64,000 bases of DNA, taken from assembly GCF_014884995.1 (NCBI RefSeq), contig NZ_JABMII010000001.1, positions 1 to 64,000 of the forward strand. The letters run 5' to 3'. Origin of the DNA: Spirabiliibacterium pneumoniae. GTDB lineage: Bacteria > Pseudomonadota > Gammaproteobacteria > Enterobacterales > Pasteurellaceae. Made by a program: the position numbers and the translations under genes. Under the pieces are notes generated by a model. The model was not told the origin of the DNA and did not search any database. It worked only from the letters and a program-made list of their open reading frames with translations. Of the stretch, positions 40,623 to 48,498 are shown piece after piece; the first letter of the stretch is position 1, and every line of letters starts with the position of its first letter.

Positions 40623-41063
40623 TTATAGGCCATCTTCGCTTTCTTCGTCTTGTGCGTTCATCGCCGTTTCGACTTCTGTGCGAATATCTTTAATATTGCT
40701 CATTTCACCGCTGACTAACGCATCTTTTAATTCTTTTAACGTAAACTCTTCACGCTCAAGTGCAGCATTGACGATCATAGAAAGATTTGCACCACAAACC
40801 ACTTCAACGTCTGGGTTTTGTAGCAAAATATTAATGGCTCGGTTGGTTGGTGAGCCACCGTAAATATCAGTTAAAAACAGCACACCTTCGCCAGTGTTGA
40901 CGTTTTTCATTGCCTCAACGAGTTTTTCTTCCAACTGTTCAGTTGACATGCTTTCTAAAAAATCAACAAATTCCAGTTGATCTTGTTTGCCTACAATGGC
41001 TTGCACAGCTGATTGCATACCCGATGCAAAATTTAAATGTCCTGAAACTACGATACCTAACAT
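40623..41063 (-). CDS. agaF: PTS galactosamine-family EIIA component
   Basis: A 146-residue EIIA of the mannose/sorbose/N-acetylgalactosamine PTS family. The start MLGIVVSGHLNFASGM places the phosphorylated His at residue 9. VLFLTDIYGGSPTNRA is the second family signature. It accepts phosphate from HPr and passes it to EIIB (agaV). The ATG at 41063 is preceded by GGGGGA. Fourth PTS gene of the set. Confidence 0.92.
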   Translation of the reverse strand: MLGIVVSGHLNFASGMQSAVQAIVGKQDQLEFVDFLESMSTEQLEEKLVEAMKNVNTGEGVLFLTDIYGGSPTNRAINILLQNPDVEVVCGANLSMIVNAALEREEFTLKELKDALVSGEMSNIKDIRTEVETAMNAQDEESEDGL

Positions 41064-41091
41064 AATATCCCCCAAAATAAAAAAGCAGTAA

Positions 41092-41111
41092 GAGAGGAGC
41101 AAGCTCCTCTC
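41092..41111. terminator. Hairpin between agaE and agaF
   Basis: GAGAGGAGC-AA-GCTCCTCTC, a 9-bp inverted repeat. The T-run on the minus strand is displaced by several bases, so it may act in mRNA stability rather than termination. Confidence 0.5.
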
Positions 41112-41123
41112 CTAAATGTGTGA

Positions 41124-41984
41124 TTAGATGATACCGATATAGTGTCCGATAACACCAAATGCGAGTGTTGAGAAGATTAATACTGGTGGTTTAGCCCAGA
41201 AACCAGTGCCTTTTACCAATTTGAACATCAAGAAAACTAATGCAAGTGGCAAAATGTTTGGCATAATCTTGTCAAAGAAGTCGGTTTGCAGTGGTACAAC
41301 CTTGCCCCCCATGGTGAGCGTGGCGGTCGTTTTAAACCGAATAAAGGTCGCACACAATGCACCGATAACGAAGATCCCCATGATGTTGGCAGCACGCGCG
41401 AGTTTTTCAGTAGAATCACTCATGCTCACCATTGCCGCAGTACCCGCTTTGTAGCCCATGAACATCAAACCAAAGTACACAAAGAAATGCACCAATTGGT
41501 AAAGAATGAAGAACACAAATGGACCTGCAATTGAGCCTTCGATAGCAATTGACGCACCCAGTGCCAACGTCAATGGCATCAAAGTCATGTGGTCGATGGC
41601 ATCACCCACACCACCTGTTGGCCCCATACCTGCCACTTTCATTACGTTGATGGTAGACGGTTGCTCTTTGTTTTCTTCCATCGCGATGGCAGTACCCAAC
41701 AAGAAGGTGAACAATTTTGGACTGGCATTGAAGAATTGCAAATGGTTTTTCAATGCGGTTGCTAAGTCACGTTTATTGTTACCGTGGATTTTTTTCAATG
41801 CAGGAATAATGGAATAAGCAAAACCAGCACCTTGCATACGTTCAAAGTTAAAGTTACCTTCCATGAACAAACCGCGGATTGCGCATTTCCAAAGATCGCC
41901 TTTGGTAATTACTTTGCGTACGGTGGTGTCTTGGTATGCGTCGATGTTATCCACTAAACCTGTTTTTTCCATATTAGATTCCAT
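41124..41984 (-). CDS. agaE: PTS galactosamine-family EIID component
   Basis: A membrane component of about 286 residues, typical of EIID (RGLFMEGNFNFERMQGAGFAYSIIPALKKI, then GMGPTGGVGDAIDHMTLMPL). With EIIC it forms the sugar channel. ATG at 41984 has GGAG seven bases upstream and overlaps the EIIC end by 11 bases; ATG at 41972 is an alternative. Three or more hydrophobic segments fill the C-terminal half. Confidence 0.93.
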   Translation of the reverse strand: MESNMEKTGLVDNIDAYQDTTVRKVITKGDLWKCAIRGLFMEGNFNFERMQGAGFAYSIIPALKKIHGNNKRDLATALKNHLQFFNASPKLFTFLLGTAIAMEENKEQPSTINVMKVAGMGPTGGVGDAIDHMTLMPLTLALGASIAIEGSIAGPFVFFILYQLVHFFVYFGLMFMGYKAGTAAMVSMSDSTEKLARAANIMGIFVIGALCATFIRFKTTATLTMGGKVVPLQTDFFDKIMPNILPLALVFLMFKLVKGTGFWAKPPVLIFSTLAFGVIGHYIGII

Positions 41985-42741
41985 CTTCAAACTCCTGTGC
42001 TTGTTGGTTGTTTGAGTTATTGCTGCCAGAGAAGTAGTAATAAAGTACGGCAATTGAGCCACCGATGATAGCTACTGCCATAATTGGTAGTTTTAAGTAA
42101 GTAGTCGCCACGAAACCGATGAAGAACACACCCGCCATTTCTTTTGACCACATGATTTTTAATAACATTGCAAAACCAATCGCTGGAACCAAACGAGCAC
42201 CTAAGCCTAGGCCCTCAAGCAATGTTTTCGGTGCATAAGCATCAATCCATGCTGCGGCATGCTCCCCGAAATAAACAGTGACAAAAGCGATAATGGCATA
42301 CATTAACGAACGTAATGAGATAGTTGCAATCAACAAAAAATCTATACCGTTTGGATTGGCATTTTCAGCATAACGGTCAGCTTTGCCCATGGTGAATGAG
42401 GTTACTGCGAAGAAACCGATCACCAACATTTGCATCACAACCGCAATTGGCATACCCACGCCCATTGCAACGTCTGGTGATTGCTTTGTCATCACAGCAA
42501 AAGCAACCGCTGCGATAGTCCCCATGGTAACATCAGGTGGCTGGGCACCTGCATTTGGTACCAAACCAAGCCAAGCCAACTCAAGAGTGGCGCCTGTTAC
42601 AAGACCGAGTTGCATATCACCCATGATCAAACCAACAACTGGGCCTGTAATCAATGGGCGGTGAATATTAAGTGCAACATCGTATTTATCGATACCGCAC
42701 AGGAATGCCCAGCCGGCAACCAAAAGTGCTTCAAAAAACAT
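41974..42741 (-). CDS. agaW: PTS galactosamine-family EIIC component
   Basis: A 255-residue sorbose-type EIIC membrane protein (LLVAGWAFLCGIDKYDVALNIHRPLITGPVVGLIMGDMQLGLVTGATLELAWLGLVP is covered by the conserved first third). It forms the transport path with EIID. Overlaps agaE. Whether it carries GalNAc, galactosamine or an unsaturated disaccharide cannot be read from sequence; streptococcal relatives beside uronyl hydrolase genes carry glycosaminoglycan disaccharides. Confidence 0.93.
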   Translation of the reverse strand: MFFEALLVAGWAFLCGIDKYDVALNIHRPLITGPVVGLIMGDMQLGLVTGATLELAWLGLVPNAGAQPPDVTMGTIAAVAFAVMTKQSPDVAMGVGMPIAVVMQMLVIGFFAVTSFTMGKADRYAENANPNGIDFLLIATISLRSLMYAIIAFVTVYFGEHAAAWIDAYAPKTLLEGLGLGARLVPAIGFAMLLKIMWSKEMAGVFFIGFVATTYLKLPIMAVAIIGGSIAVLYYYFSGSNNSNNQQAQEFEDGI

Positions 42742-42767
42742 AGTCGTAAACTCCTATATCAATTAGA

Positions 42768-43253
42768 TTATTTGATAAGATCCATAATATCGACTTCAGG
42801 CGCATCAGGTGTGTTCTGTACAGTACATTTCACGCCAGCTGCTACCAATTTTTTAAATGCTTCGATATCTTTTTCATCAACAGAAACTGTTTTAGTTAAC
42901 TGTTTCTTTCCATCATGGAAGTGCATATTACCGATGTTGACATGTTTAATAGGCACGCCCCCTTCAACAAGCTTTGCAATATCTGTTGGATTATTACAAA
43001 GAATGAAGACTTTTTGCGCTGGTGACGCTTTATGAATCACATCAATAGTTTTTTGAATGGTGAAAAAACGTACAGCATATTCACCGCCAGCTGATGCTTT
43101 CATGCCCGCTTGCATAAATGCAGCATTAGGGCCTTCGGCAGCGGCATCATTAGCAACTAAAATCAAATTAGCACCAGTATGTTTGCCCCAAGTGATTCGA
43201 ATTTGACCGTGTAGTAAACGCTCGTCAATACGTGTCCATACAATATTAGGCAT
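42768..43253 (-). CDS. agaV: PTS galactosamine-family EIIB component
   Basis: A 161-residue EIIB of the mannose/sorbose family. The start MPNIVWTRIDERLLHGQ gives the phosphorylated His at residue 15. ATG at 43253 follows a strong GGAGG; an in-frame TTG four codons upstream lies on that site and is unlikely. It transfers phosphate from EIIA to the sugar crossing EIIC/EIID. Confidence 0.94.
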   Translation of the reverse strand: MPNIVWTRIDERLLHGQIRITWGKHTGANLILVANDAAAEGPNAAFMQAGMKASAGGEYAVRFFTIQKTIDVIHKASPAQKVFILCNNPTDIAKLVEGGVPIKHVNIGNMHFHDGKKQLTKTVSVDEKDIEAFKKLVAAGVKCTVQNTPDAPEVDIMDLIK

Positions 43254-43266
43254 AGAATCCTCCAAG

Positions 43267-44433
43267 TTAGTTAGTAAATTGATGAATAATCACACCTTGA
43301 ACAACACGGTTTACTTCACCGCTTGGGCAAGGATTATCTGGTGTAATATCGTGAGCCAATGAGCTGTAAAGCGCATAGATTTGTGCAAATACAATGTAAG
43401 GGAACAGCAACTCAAAATCTTGTGCGTTTTCAAAGCCATCTAGCACCAACACATCAGGGTTAGCAATCGCCTCATCTGAGAGTGCAGTCAGTGCAGTAAC
43501 ACGGCGCGCAATGCCATCACGACGAAGTTCTTTTAATAAATCCACGTCATATAAACGAGTATATTCATTATTAGATAAATACTCTACGATCATGGTTTTG
43601 TTATTCACGATCGATTTTGGACCATGGCGGAATCCCATTGGGGAGTCATAAGTGGCAACCACTTGACCCGCGGTTAACTCCAAAATTTTCAAAGCAGATT
43701 CTTGTGCTAAACCTTGCAAGCCACCGCTACCAAGATAGATAATGCGCTCAATGCCATCATTAATGATGCTTTTCACATAGTCCACGTAACGCGGAATCAA
43801 TTTTTCGGTGTTTTCAGCAATATAGCCAAAACGTTCAACCACAGAGCCTTGTGGCAAGAAGAACACAGAAAGTGCGGTCAGCATCATTGAGCTAAAGCTC
43901 GATGTCATCGCAAAGCTGCCGTCGTTCGTTTCTTCTGGCATCAACAGTGGCAAGGCGTTGTCTTGTTTTGAACCGTTAACAAATAATGCGCCATCTTTGT
44001 TACAGGTGATCAATAAATGGCGTACATTGCTCAAGCATTGGTTGGCCAAATCTACCGCAGCCACACTTTCAGGGCTGTTGCCTGAACGAGCGAAAGAAAT
44101 CAACAAGGTTGGGATATCTTCGCTGAAATATTGATACGGATTAGACACAATATCGGTGGTGGCAATCGATTCTGTGCGTTTGCCTGTAATTGTACGTACC
44201 GCAGGTGCAATGGAGTGCCCCACAAATGCAGACGTGCCAGCCCCAGTGAACACAATGCGAGAAACCTCTGCCTCCATCACGGGTTTAATAAAATCTAACA
44301 CTTGCGCTTTTTGTGCGTCGAGGTTTTTCAACGCCTTCGCCCAAGATGACGGTTGTTGATTAATTTCTTTGGCTGTCATGACCGCACTTTGCTTTTCGAG
44401 CTGCTCAAGTGCGAAGCCTAAATAATTTTGCAT
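43267..44433 (-). CDS. agaS: AgaS-type SIS-domain sugar isomerase/deaminase
   Basis: A 388-residue protein with two SIS domains (RIVFTGAGTSAFVGHSIAP; IIYLGSGGLQGLAQESALKILELTAGQVVATYDSPMGFRHGPKSI). AgaS converts galactosamine-6-phosphate to tagatose-6-phosphate with loss of ammonia. It sits between kbaZ and the PTS genes. An acetylated substrate would first need a deacetylase; agaA is missing from this locus, so NagA elsewhere may serve. Confidence 0.92.
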   Translation of the reverse strand: MQNYLGFALEQLEKQSAVMTAKEINQQPSSWAKALKNLDAQKAQVLDFIKPVMEAEVSRIVFTGAGTSAFVGHSIAPAVRTITGKRTESIATTDIVSNPYQYFSEDIPTLLISFARSGNSPESVAAVDLANQCLSNVRHLLITCNKDGALFVNGSKQDNALPLLMPEETNDGSFAMTSSFSSMMLTALSVFFLPQGSVVERFGYIAENTEKLIPRYVDYVKSIINDGIERIIYLGSGGLQGLAQESALKILELTAGQVVATYDSPMGFRHGPKSIVNNKTMIVEYLSNNEYTRLYDVDLLKELRRDGIARRVTALTALSDEAIANPDVLVLDGFENAQDFELLFPYIVFAQIYALYSSLAHDITPDNPCPSGEVNRVVQGVIIHQFTN

Positions 44434-44445
44434 AATATCAATTCC

Positions 44446-45732
44446 TTATTTTTGGTTGAAAAATGCTGCCGCTGCGTAATCGCGAATCACGCCTTGAACT
44501 TTATCGATCACCAATGATTTGGCATCGGCGTTCAATTTTCCTTCACGTACTTTGACATATTGTTCAGGGAAGTATTGGCTCAACAATGGCAATGGAATTT
44601 CCACGCCTTCAAAGTTAGCGAACAGTTTATCCACCGCCGCACCAATGGTTGGGTTAGCCCAGTAGTAACGGATACGATCACTGAAGCTATAGCTGCGTGC
44701 GAAGAATTGTTGTTGTTTGTCGCCATGGTAATACTTCGCCCAGTTATCAGGGTTAGCCAGCATCACCTCTTCTAACACATCACGCAAATTAGCGCGCTTT
44801 TCTTCAGGGAAAATTTCTTTTTCAATGCCGCACAAGCCGTAATAACCTTCACGCAAAGCGAATGTTAAGGCCGGGCCAACTTTTAAAATCGCGAAGTGAT
44901 TGTCCACTAAATCTTTATACGCCTGCGCGGTTTGATAATCGGTTGAGTGCGCTTCAAATACCAAGTGTGGGAATTCACTCACCACGTTACTCAAGTTTTT
45001 AGCTTTTTCTGGCACAAAGTCGATCACTTTGGTGTGGTCAAATTCCACGCCAGGTTGCACCACCAAGCCAATCACGCGATCCCAAATGGATTTTAAGCCA
45101 ACTTTTTCAAACGCTTGTTGGTGCGTATTTAACGTTTTCTTCGCCGCTTCTGGGTTGGTCACTTCTAGCTCGTTAATAGCTTCCGCTTCACCACCTGGCA
45201 CAGGCACTTCGGTACCGATAACATACACAGTCTTGCCTGCGTTACCGCACTTTTCAGCCGTTTTTTCTGCAATCACAGCCAAACGCGCAGCACGCTCTGC
45301 CACGATGTCATCAGATAATGGCACTGGGTCGCCTTTGCATGACATACTACAATCAAGGTGAATTTTTTCAAATCCTGCCGCCACATAGGCTTCAATCAAG
45401 CCTTCTGCATTTTTCATGGCTTCATCGGCACTCAATCCTTGCCAACGATTCGGGCCTAAATGGTCACCACCGAGTACCAAACGCTCTTTCGGGAAATTGA
45501 CTTGACGAGCCAAATCCAATACGAAATCACGGAAGTCGGCGGGGGTCATACCTGTGTAGCCGCCAAATTGATCCACTTGGTTTGATGTGGCTTCAATTAA
45601 CAACACAGAATCATCTTTTAAGGCCTGCAATAATGAGGCTTCAAGTACTGTCGGATGAGCAGAACAAATGGAATAAATCCCATTATGTCCACCTGCTTTG
45701 TGTTGTTTAATAACATCTAATAAAATGCTCAC
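44446..45732 (-). CDS. kbaZ: KbaZ/GatZ/AgaZ family protein
   Basis: A 428-residue TIM-barrel protein of the KbaZ/GatZ family ([67 protein letters not shown]). In E. coli it supports the class II tagatose-bisphosphate aldolase KbaY/GatY. No KbaY-type gene is in this locus, and comparative genomics has proposed a tagatose-6-phosphate kinase role for AgaZ. That role would fill the missing kinase step between AgaS and LacD here. Confidence 0.9.
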   Translation of the reverse strand: MSILLDVIKQHKAGGHNGIYSICSAHPTVLEASLLQALKDDSVLLIEATSNQVDQFGGYTGMTPADFRDFVLDLARQVNFPKERLVLGGDHLGPNRWQGLSADEAMKNAEGLIEAYVAAGFEKIHLDCSMSCKGDPVPLSDDIVAERAARLAVIAEKTAEKCGNAGKTVYVIGTEVPVPGGEAEAINELEVTNPEAAKKTLNTHQQAFEKVGLKSIWDRVIGLVVQPGVEFDHTKVIDFVPEKAKNLSNVVSEFPHLVFEAHSTDYQTAQAYKDLVDNHFAILKVGPALTFALREGYYGLCGIEKEIFPEEKRANLRDVLEEVMLANPDNWAKYYHGDKQQQFFARSYSFSDRIRYYWANPTIGAAVDKLFANFEGVEIPLPLLSQYFPEQYVKVREGKLNADAKSLVIDKVQGVIRDYAAAAFFNQK

Positions 45733-45749
45733 TGTCTTATCTCCATTGA

Positions 45750-46523
45750 CTAATCTACTATAATGACCTCGACGCCATTGTCTTGTAATGCATTGACATA
45801 CTCATCGGGGATACCTGAGTCGGTAATTAAAGTGTCAATTTCAAATGCACGACGGATAATATGGCAACTTTGTTTGCCAAATTTACTGGAATCCGTCACC
45901 GCCACCACATGATTTGAAACATCGCACATCGCACGGTTCAATGTGGCTTCTTGTTCATTATGCGTGGTAATACCCGCGCGCAGATCAAATCCATCAACAC
46001 CTAAGAAAAATTTACTAAAGCAATGCCCTTGCAGGCTTAACTCAGCTTGGCGACCAGAAAACGACAACACATTTTTACGCAGCCGACCGCCCGTCATCAA
46101 CACCTCAGTATTGGCCGCTTTGGCAAGCTCGGTGGCAATATCCAAGCCATTTGTCATCACCAACACATTGTCTAATGAAGACTGTTTTAAATGGTTAGCA
46201 ATTTCACGCGTCGTCGTACCAGAATCCAAAATAATAGCGTCATTGTCGTGGATAAACTTCAGTGCTGCTGCACCAATTTTCTGTTTAATGCCACTATTAC
46301 GTTGGCGTTTTTCCGAGTTTGACAACTCTGCAATCAGGCCTTTATTTGGCATAGCCACGCCATGAGAACGCAGGATATAGCCGTTTTTTTCTAAAAAGTT
46401 AAGATCATTGCGGATGGTGACAGCAGATACATTAAATTGTGTTGCCAAGTCTTCAACTCGTGCTGAATTTTGTGCATTCACGAGGCTAACAATATCCATT
46501 CGACGCTCAATCACACTTTTCAT
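45750..46523 (-). CDS. agaR: DeoR-family repressor, AgaR-like
   Basis: A 257-residue DeoR regulator with an N-terminal winged helix ([35 protein letters not shown]) and a sugar-phosphate sensing domain ([57 protein letters not shown]). It should repress the locus and release DNA on binding a pathway sugar phosphate. ATG at 46523 has AAGG upstream and a complete start to the helix region; the frame is open to 46592. It is the first gene of the leftward operon, so it is autoregulated if the operator at 46565 is real. Confidence 0.92.
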   Translation of the reverse strand: MKSVIERRMDIVSLVNAQNSARVEDLATQFNVSAVTIRNDLNFLEKNGYILRSHGVAMPNKGLIAELSNSEKRQRNSGIKQKIGAAALKFIHDNDAIILDSGTTTREIANHLKQSSLDNVLVMTNGLDIATELAKAANTEVLMTGGRLRKNVLSFSGRQAELSLQGHCFSKFFLGVDGFDLRAGITTHNEQEATLNRAMCDVSNHVVAVTDSSKFGKQSCHIIRRAFEIDTLITDSGIPDEYVNALQDNGVEVIIVD

Positions 46524-46551
46524 CACAACAACCTTCACTGCTTTTGTTTTC

Positions 46552-46621
46552 TTGCATACAAGATAAATGAAAGAAAACGAAAGCTCAATCACCGAATCTC
46601 ATTTTTTTGATCAATCTCACA
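46552..46621 (-). promoter_or_regulatory. agaR operon promoter with AgaR-type operator and CRP-like site
   Basis: Reading leftward: a CRP-like site TGTGA-N6-TCAAA at 46621-46606, a -35 TTGAGC at 46588-46583, a 17-base spacer and a -10 TATCTT at 46565-46560. The spacer is a TTTC-repeat (CTTTCGTTTTCTTTCATTT), resembling the E. coli AgaR operator. With a start near 46552 the CRP centre is at about -61.5. This is the layout for cAMP-CRP activation and AgaR repression. Read by eye only. Confidence 0.65.
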
Positions 46622-46773
46622 AAAAAATAGGTATTCAATCAAGTTATCTTGCATCCTAAACCAATGCCATTAATATAGGAACTATAAAAAACCGCACTCT
46701 AGAGCCAAAATGCTTTTCCAATTTTTATTACTTTATTTTTGCAAAATTTTTAAAGTGCGGTTTCTATTTTTAA

Positions 46774-46844
46774 AATTTGTGAGCTATATCTCAAATTATG
46801 TCAGTAAAATCCGTTATACTTACGAAACAAAAGAAAACGAAAAT
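46774..46844 (+). promoter_or_regulatory. Sulfatase-DUF2264 promoter with CRP-like site and AgaR-type operator
   Basis: TGTGA-N6-TCTCA at 46778-46793 lies in a symmetrical AATT-flanked repeat. A -10 TATACT follows at 46815-46820, giving a start near 46827 and a CRP centre at about -41.5 (class II). The purine-rich run at 46822-46844 is the reverse complement of the TTTC-repeat found before agaR and covers the start site. A second -10 match TATAAT lies at 46849-46854. Confidence 0.6.
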
Positions 46845-46872
46845 TTTTTATAATGTACTAAAGGAGTGAAAA

Positions 46873-48435
46873 ATGAGTATCTCGCGCAGAACCTTTATTA
46901 AAGGGGTTGCAGGCAGCTCGGTGGCTGCAACATTGGCAGGTAAAGCCGTCGCCAACGACACCCCAAATAAAAAAGAGAATGCACCAAAATTGAATTTGCT
47001 ACTCGTCTTCCCTGATGAAATGCGTGCGCAAGCACAGGGTTTTAAAGGCGAAGATCCTGCCATTACGCCACACCTAGATGCTTTTGCTAAAGAAGCGAAA
47101 GTGATGGATCAGATGGCATCTAACTATCCACTGTGTTCACCGTTTCGTGGCATGCTGATGACAGGACAATATCCATTGCATAATGGCGTGACAGGCAACA
47201 CCCATGACTACGGTGGCAAAGTGGGGATTGAACTTTCCCCTTATGCACGCTGCTGGTCTGATGTGTTAAAAGACGAAGGCTATGCGCTTGGTTATATCGG
47301 TAAATGGCATTTGGATGTGCCACATGAACCGTACATTAAAAGTTATAACAACCCAATGGAAGGTCGCTACTGGAATGAGTGGACACCGCCAGATCGTCGC
47401 CATGGCTTTGACTTTTGGTACTCCTACGGCACCTATGACTTGCATATGAAACCAATGTATTGGGGCAATGATACACCGCGTGAATACCCTGAATACGTTG
47501 ATCAATGGGGGCCTGAACACGAAGCAGATATGGCGATCAATTATCTGCGTAATGAGGGCAACAAATACCGCGATCCAAACAAGCCATTTGCGTTGGTCGT
47601 ATCTATGAATCCGCCACACTCACCTTATAACCAAGTGCCACAAAAATACTTGGATATGTATAAAGATAAAACTTCGAAAGATCTTAACACACGTCCAAAC
47701 GTTGACTGGGATAAAAAATACATGGATGGCTACGGCCCAGATAATTTTAAATCCTACATGGCAATGGTCACTGGTGTTGACGAACAATTCGGACGCATTC
47801 TTGCTGAACTTGACAAACAAGGCTTGAGTGATAACACCTTAGTTGTATTCTTCTCTGACCACGGTTGCTGCATTGGTTCTCACGGTAAACCAACCAAAAA
47901 TGTGGTTTATGAAGAATCCATGCGCGTGCCAATGATGTTCCGCTTGCCAGGCAAAATCAAACCAGGTGTGAACCAAACCTTAATGTCAGCACCTGACATT
48001 TACCCAACTGTGCTGGATTTGCTCGGCTTGAAAGATTCTATTCCAGGCAGTGTGGAAGGCGTGAGCTTGGCGGAACAAGTGCTGCACGACAAAGGCGAAA
48101 GCCCGACATCACAACTCTATCTGTTTGTACCATACGGTCAACCATCGTTTGGTCGCCGTGGTGTTCGTACAGCAACCCATACCCTTGAAATTGATCGTCA
48201 AGACGGTGAACCGCTCAAATACACCTTATTTGATAACGTCAATGACCCATATCAAGAGAAAAACATTGCCGATCAAAATCCTGAACTGATTGAAAAATTG
48301 GTTAAAGAAGAATTGATCCCATGGCTTGAAAAAACAGGTGATTCTTGGCGTCCAGTAGAATTTATCACAGGCCCAACCAAGAAAATGCAGAAGAAACTTG
48401 ACACTTGTGCAACCCCTGAACAGCCAAAAGCATAA
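46873..48435 (+). CDS. Tat-exported S1-type sulfatase (Cys type), AgaR-regulated
   Basis: A 520-residue sulfatase with a twin-arginine signal (SRRTFIK, then a hydrophobic run ending near AVAN). The signature CSPFR at 88-92 makes Cys88 the formylglycine precursor. FSDHGCCIGSHG is the second metal-binding region and an early FPDEMR carries the first Asp. It probably desulfates a sulfated amino-sugar glycan in the periplasm before uptake. It shares the divergent promoter region with agaR. No uptake signal lies in the gene. Exact sulfate position (4-O, 6-O or other) is undetermined. Confidence 0.93.
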   Translation: MSISRRTFIKGVAGSSVAATLAGKAVANDTPNKKENAPKLNLLLVFPDEMRAQAQGFKGEDPAITPHLDAFAKEAKVMDQMASNYPLCSPFRGMLMTGQYPLHNGVTGNTHDYGGKVGIELSPYARCWSDVLKDEGYALGYIGKWHLDVPHEPYIKSYNNPMEGRYWNEWTPPDRRHGFDFWYSYGTYDLHMKPMYWGNDTPREYPEYVDQWGPEHEADMAINYLRNEGNKYRDPNKPFALVVSMNPPHSPYNQVPQKYLDMYKDKTSKDLNTRPNVDWDKKYMDGYGPDNFKSYMAMVTGVDEQFGRILAELDKQGLSDNTLVVFFSDHGCCIGSHGKPTKNVVYEESMRVPMMFRLPGKIKPGVNQTLMSAPDIYPTVLDLLGLKDSIPGSVEGVSLAEQVLHDKGESPTSQLYLFVPYGQPSFGRRGVRTATHTLEIDRQDGEPLKYTLFDNVNDPYQEKNIADQNPELIEKLVKEELIPWLEKTGDSWRPVEFITGPTKKMQKKLDTCATPEQPKA

Positions 48436-48448
48436 TATCTGCGCACAC

Positions 48449-48487
48449 AATCACTCCCTGTTGTAAAATGGGGAGTGATTTATTTTT
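48449..48487 (+). terminator. Hairpin between the sulfatase and DUF2264 genes
   Basis: AATCACTCCC and GGGAGTGATT form a 10-bp stem followed by TATTTTT. The next gene starts about 12 bases later, so it is probably a partial terminator inside a two-gene unit. Confidence 0.7.
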
Positions 48488-48498
48488 AGGAGAGTACT

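Larger units (their letters stand above)
46524..46872. other. Divergent regulatory region of the glycan locus
   Basis: This 349-base gap between agaR and the sulfatase gene holds no gene. It contains both divergent promoters, two AgaR-type operators and two CRP-like sites, an uptake signal at 46752-46761 and a partial one near 46689. The 46622-46770 middle is AT-rich and otherwise featureless. Confidence 0.7.
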
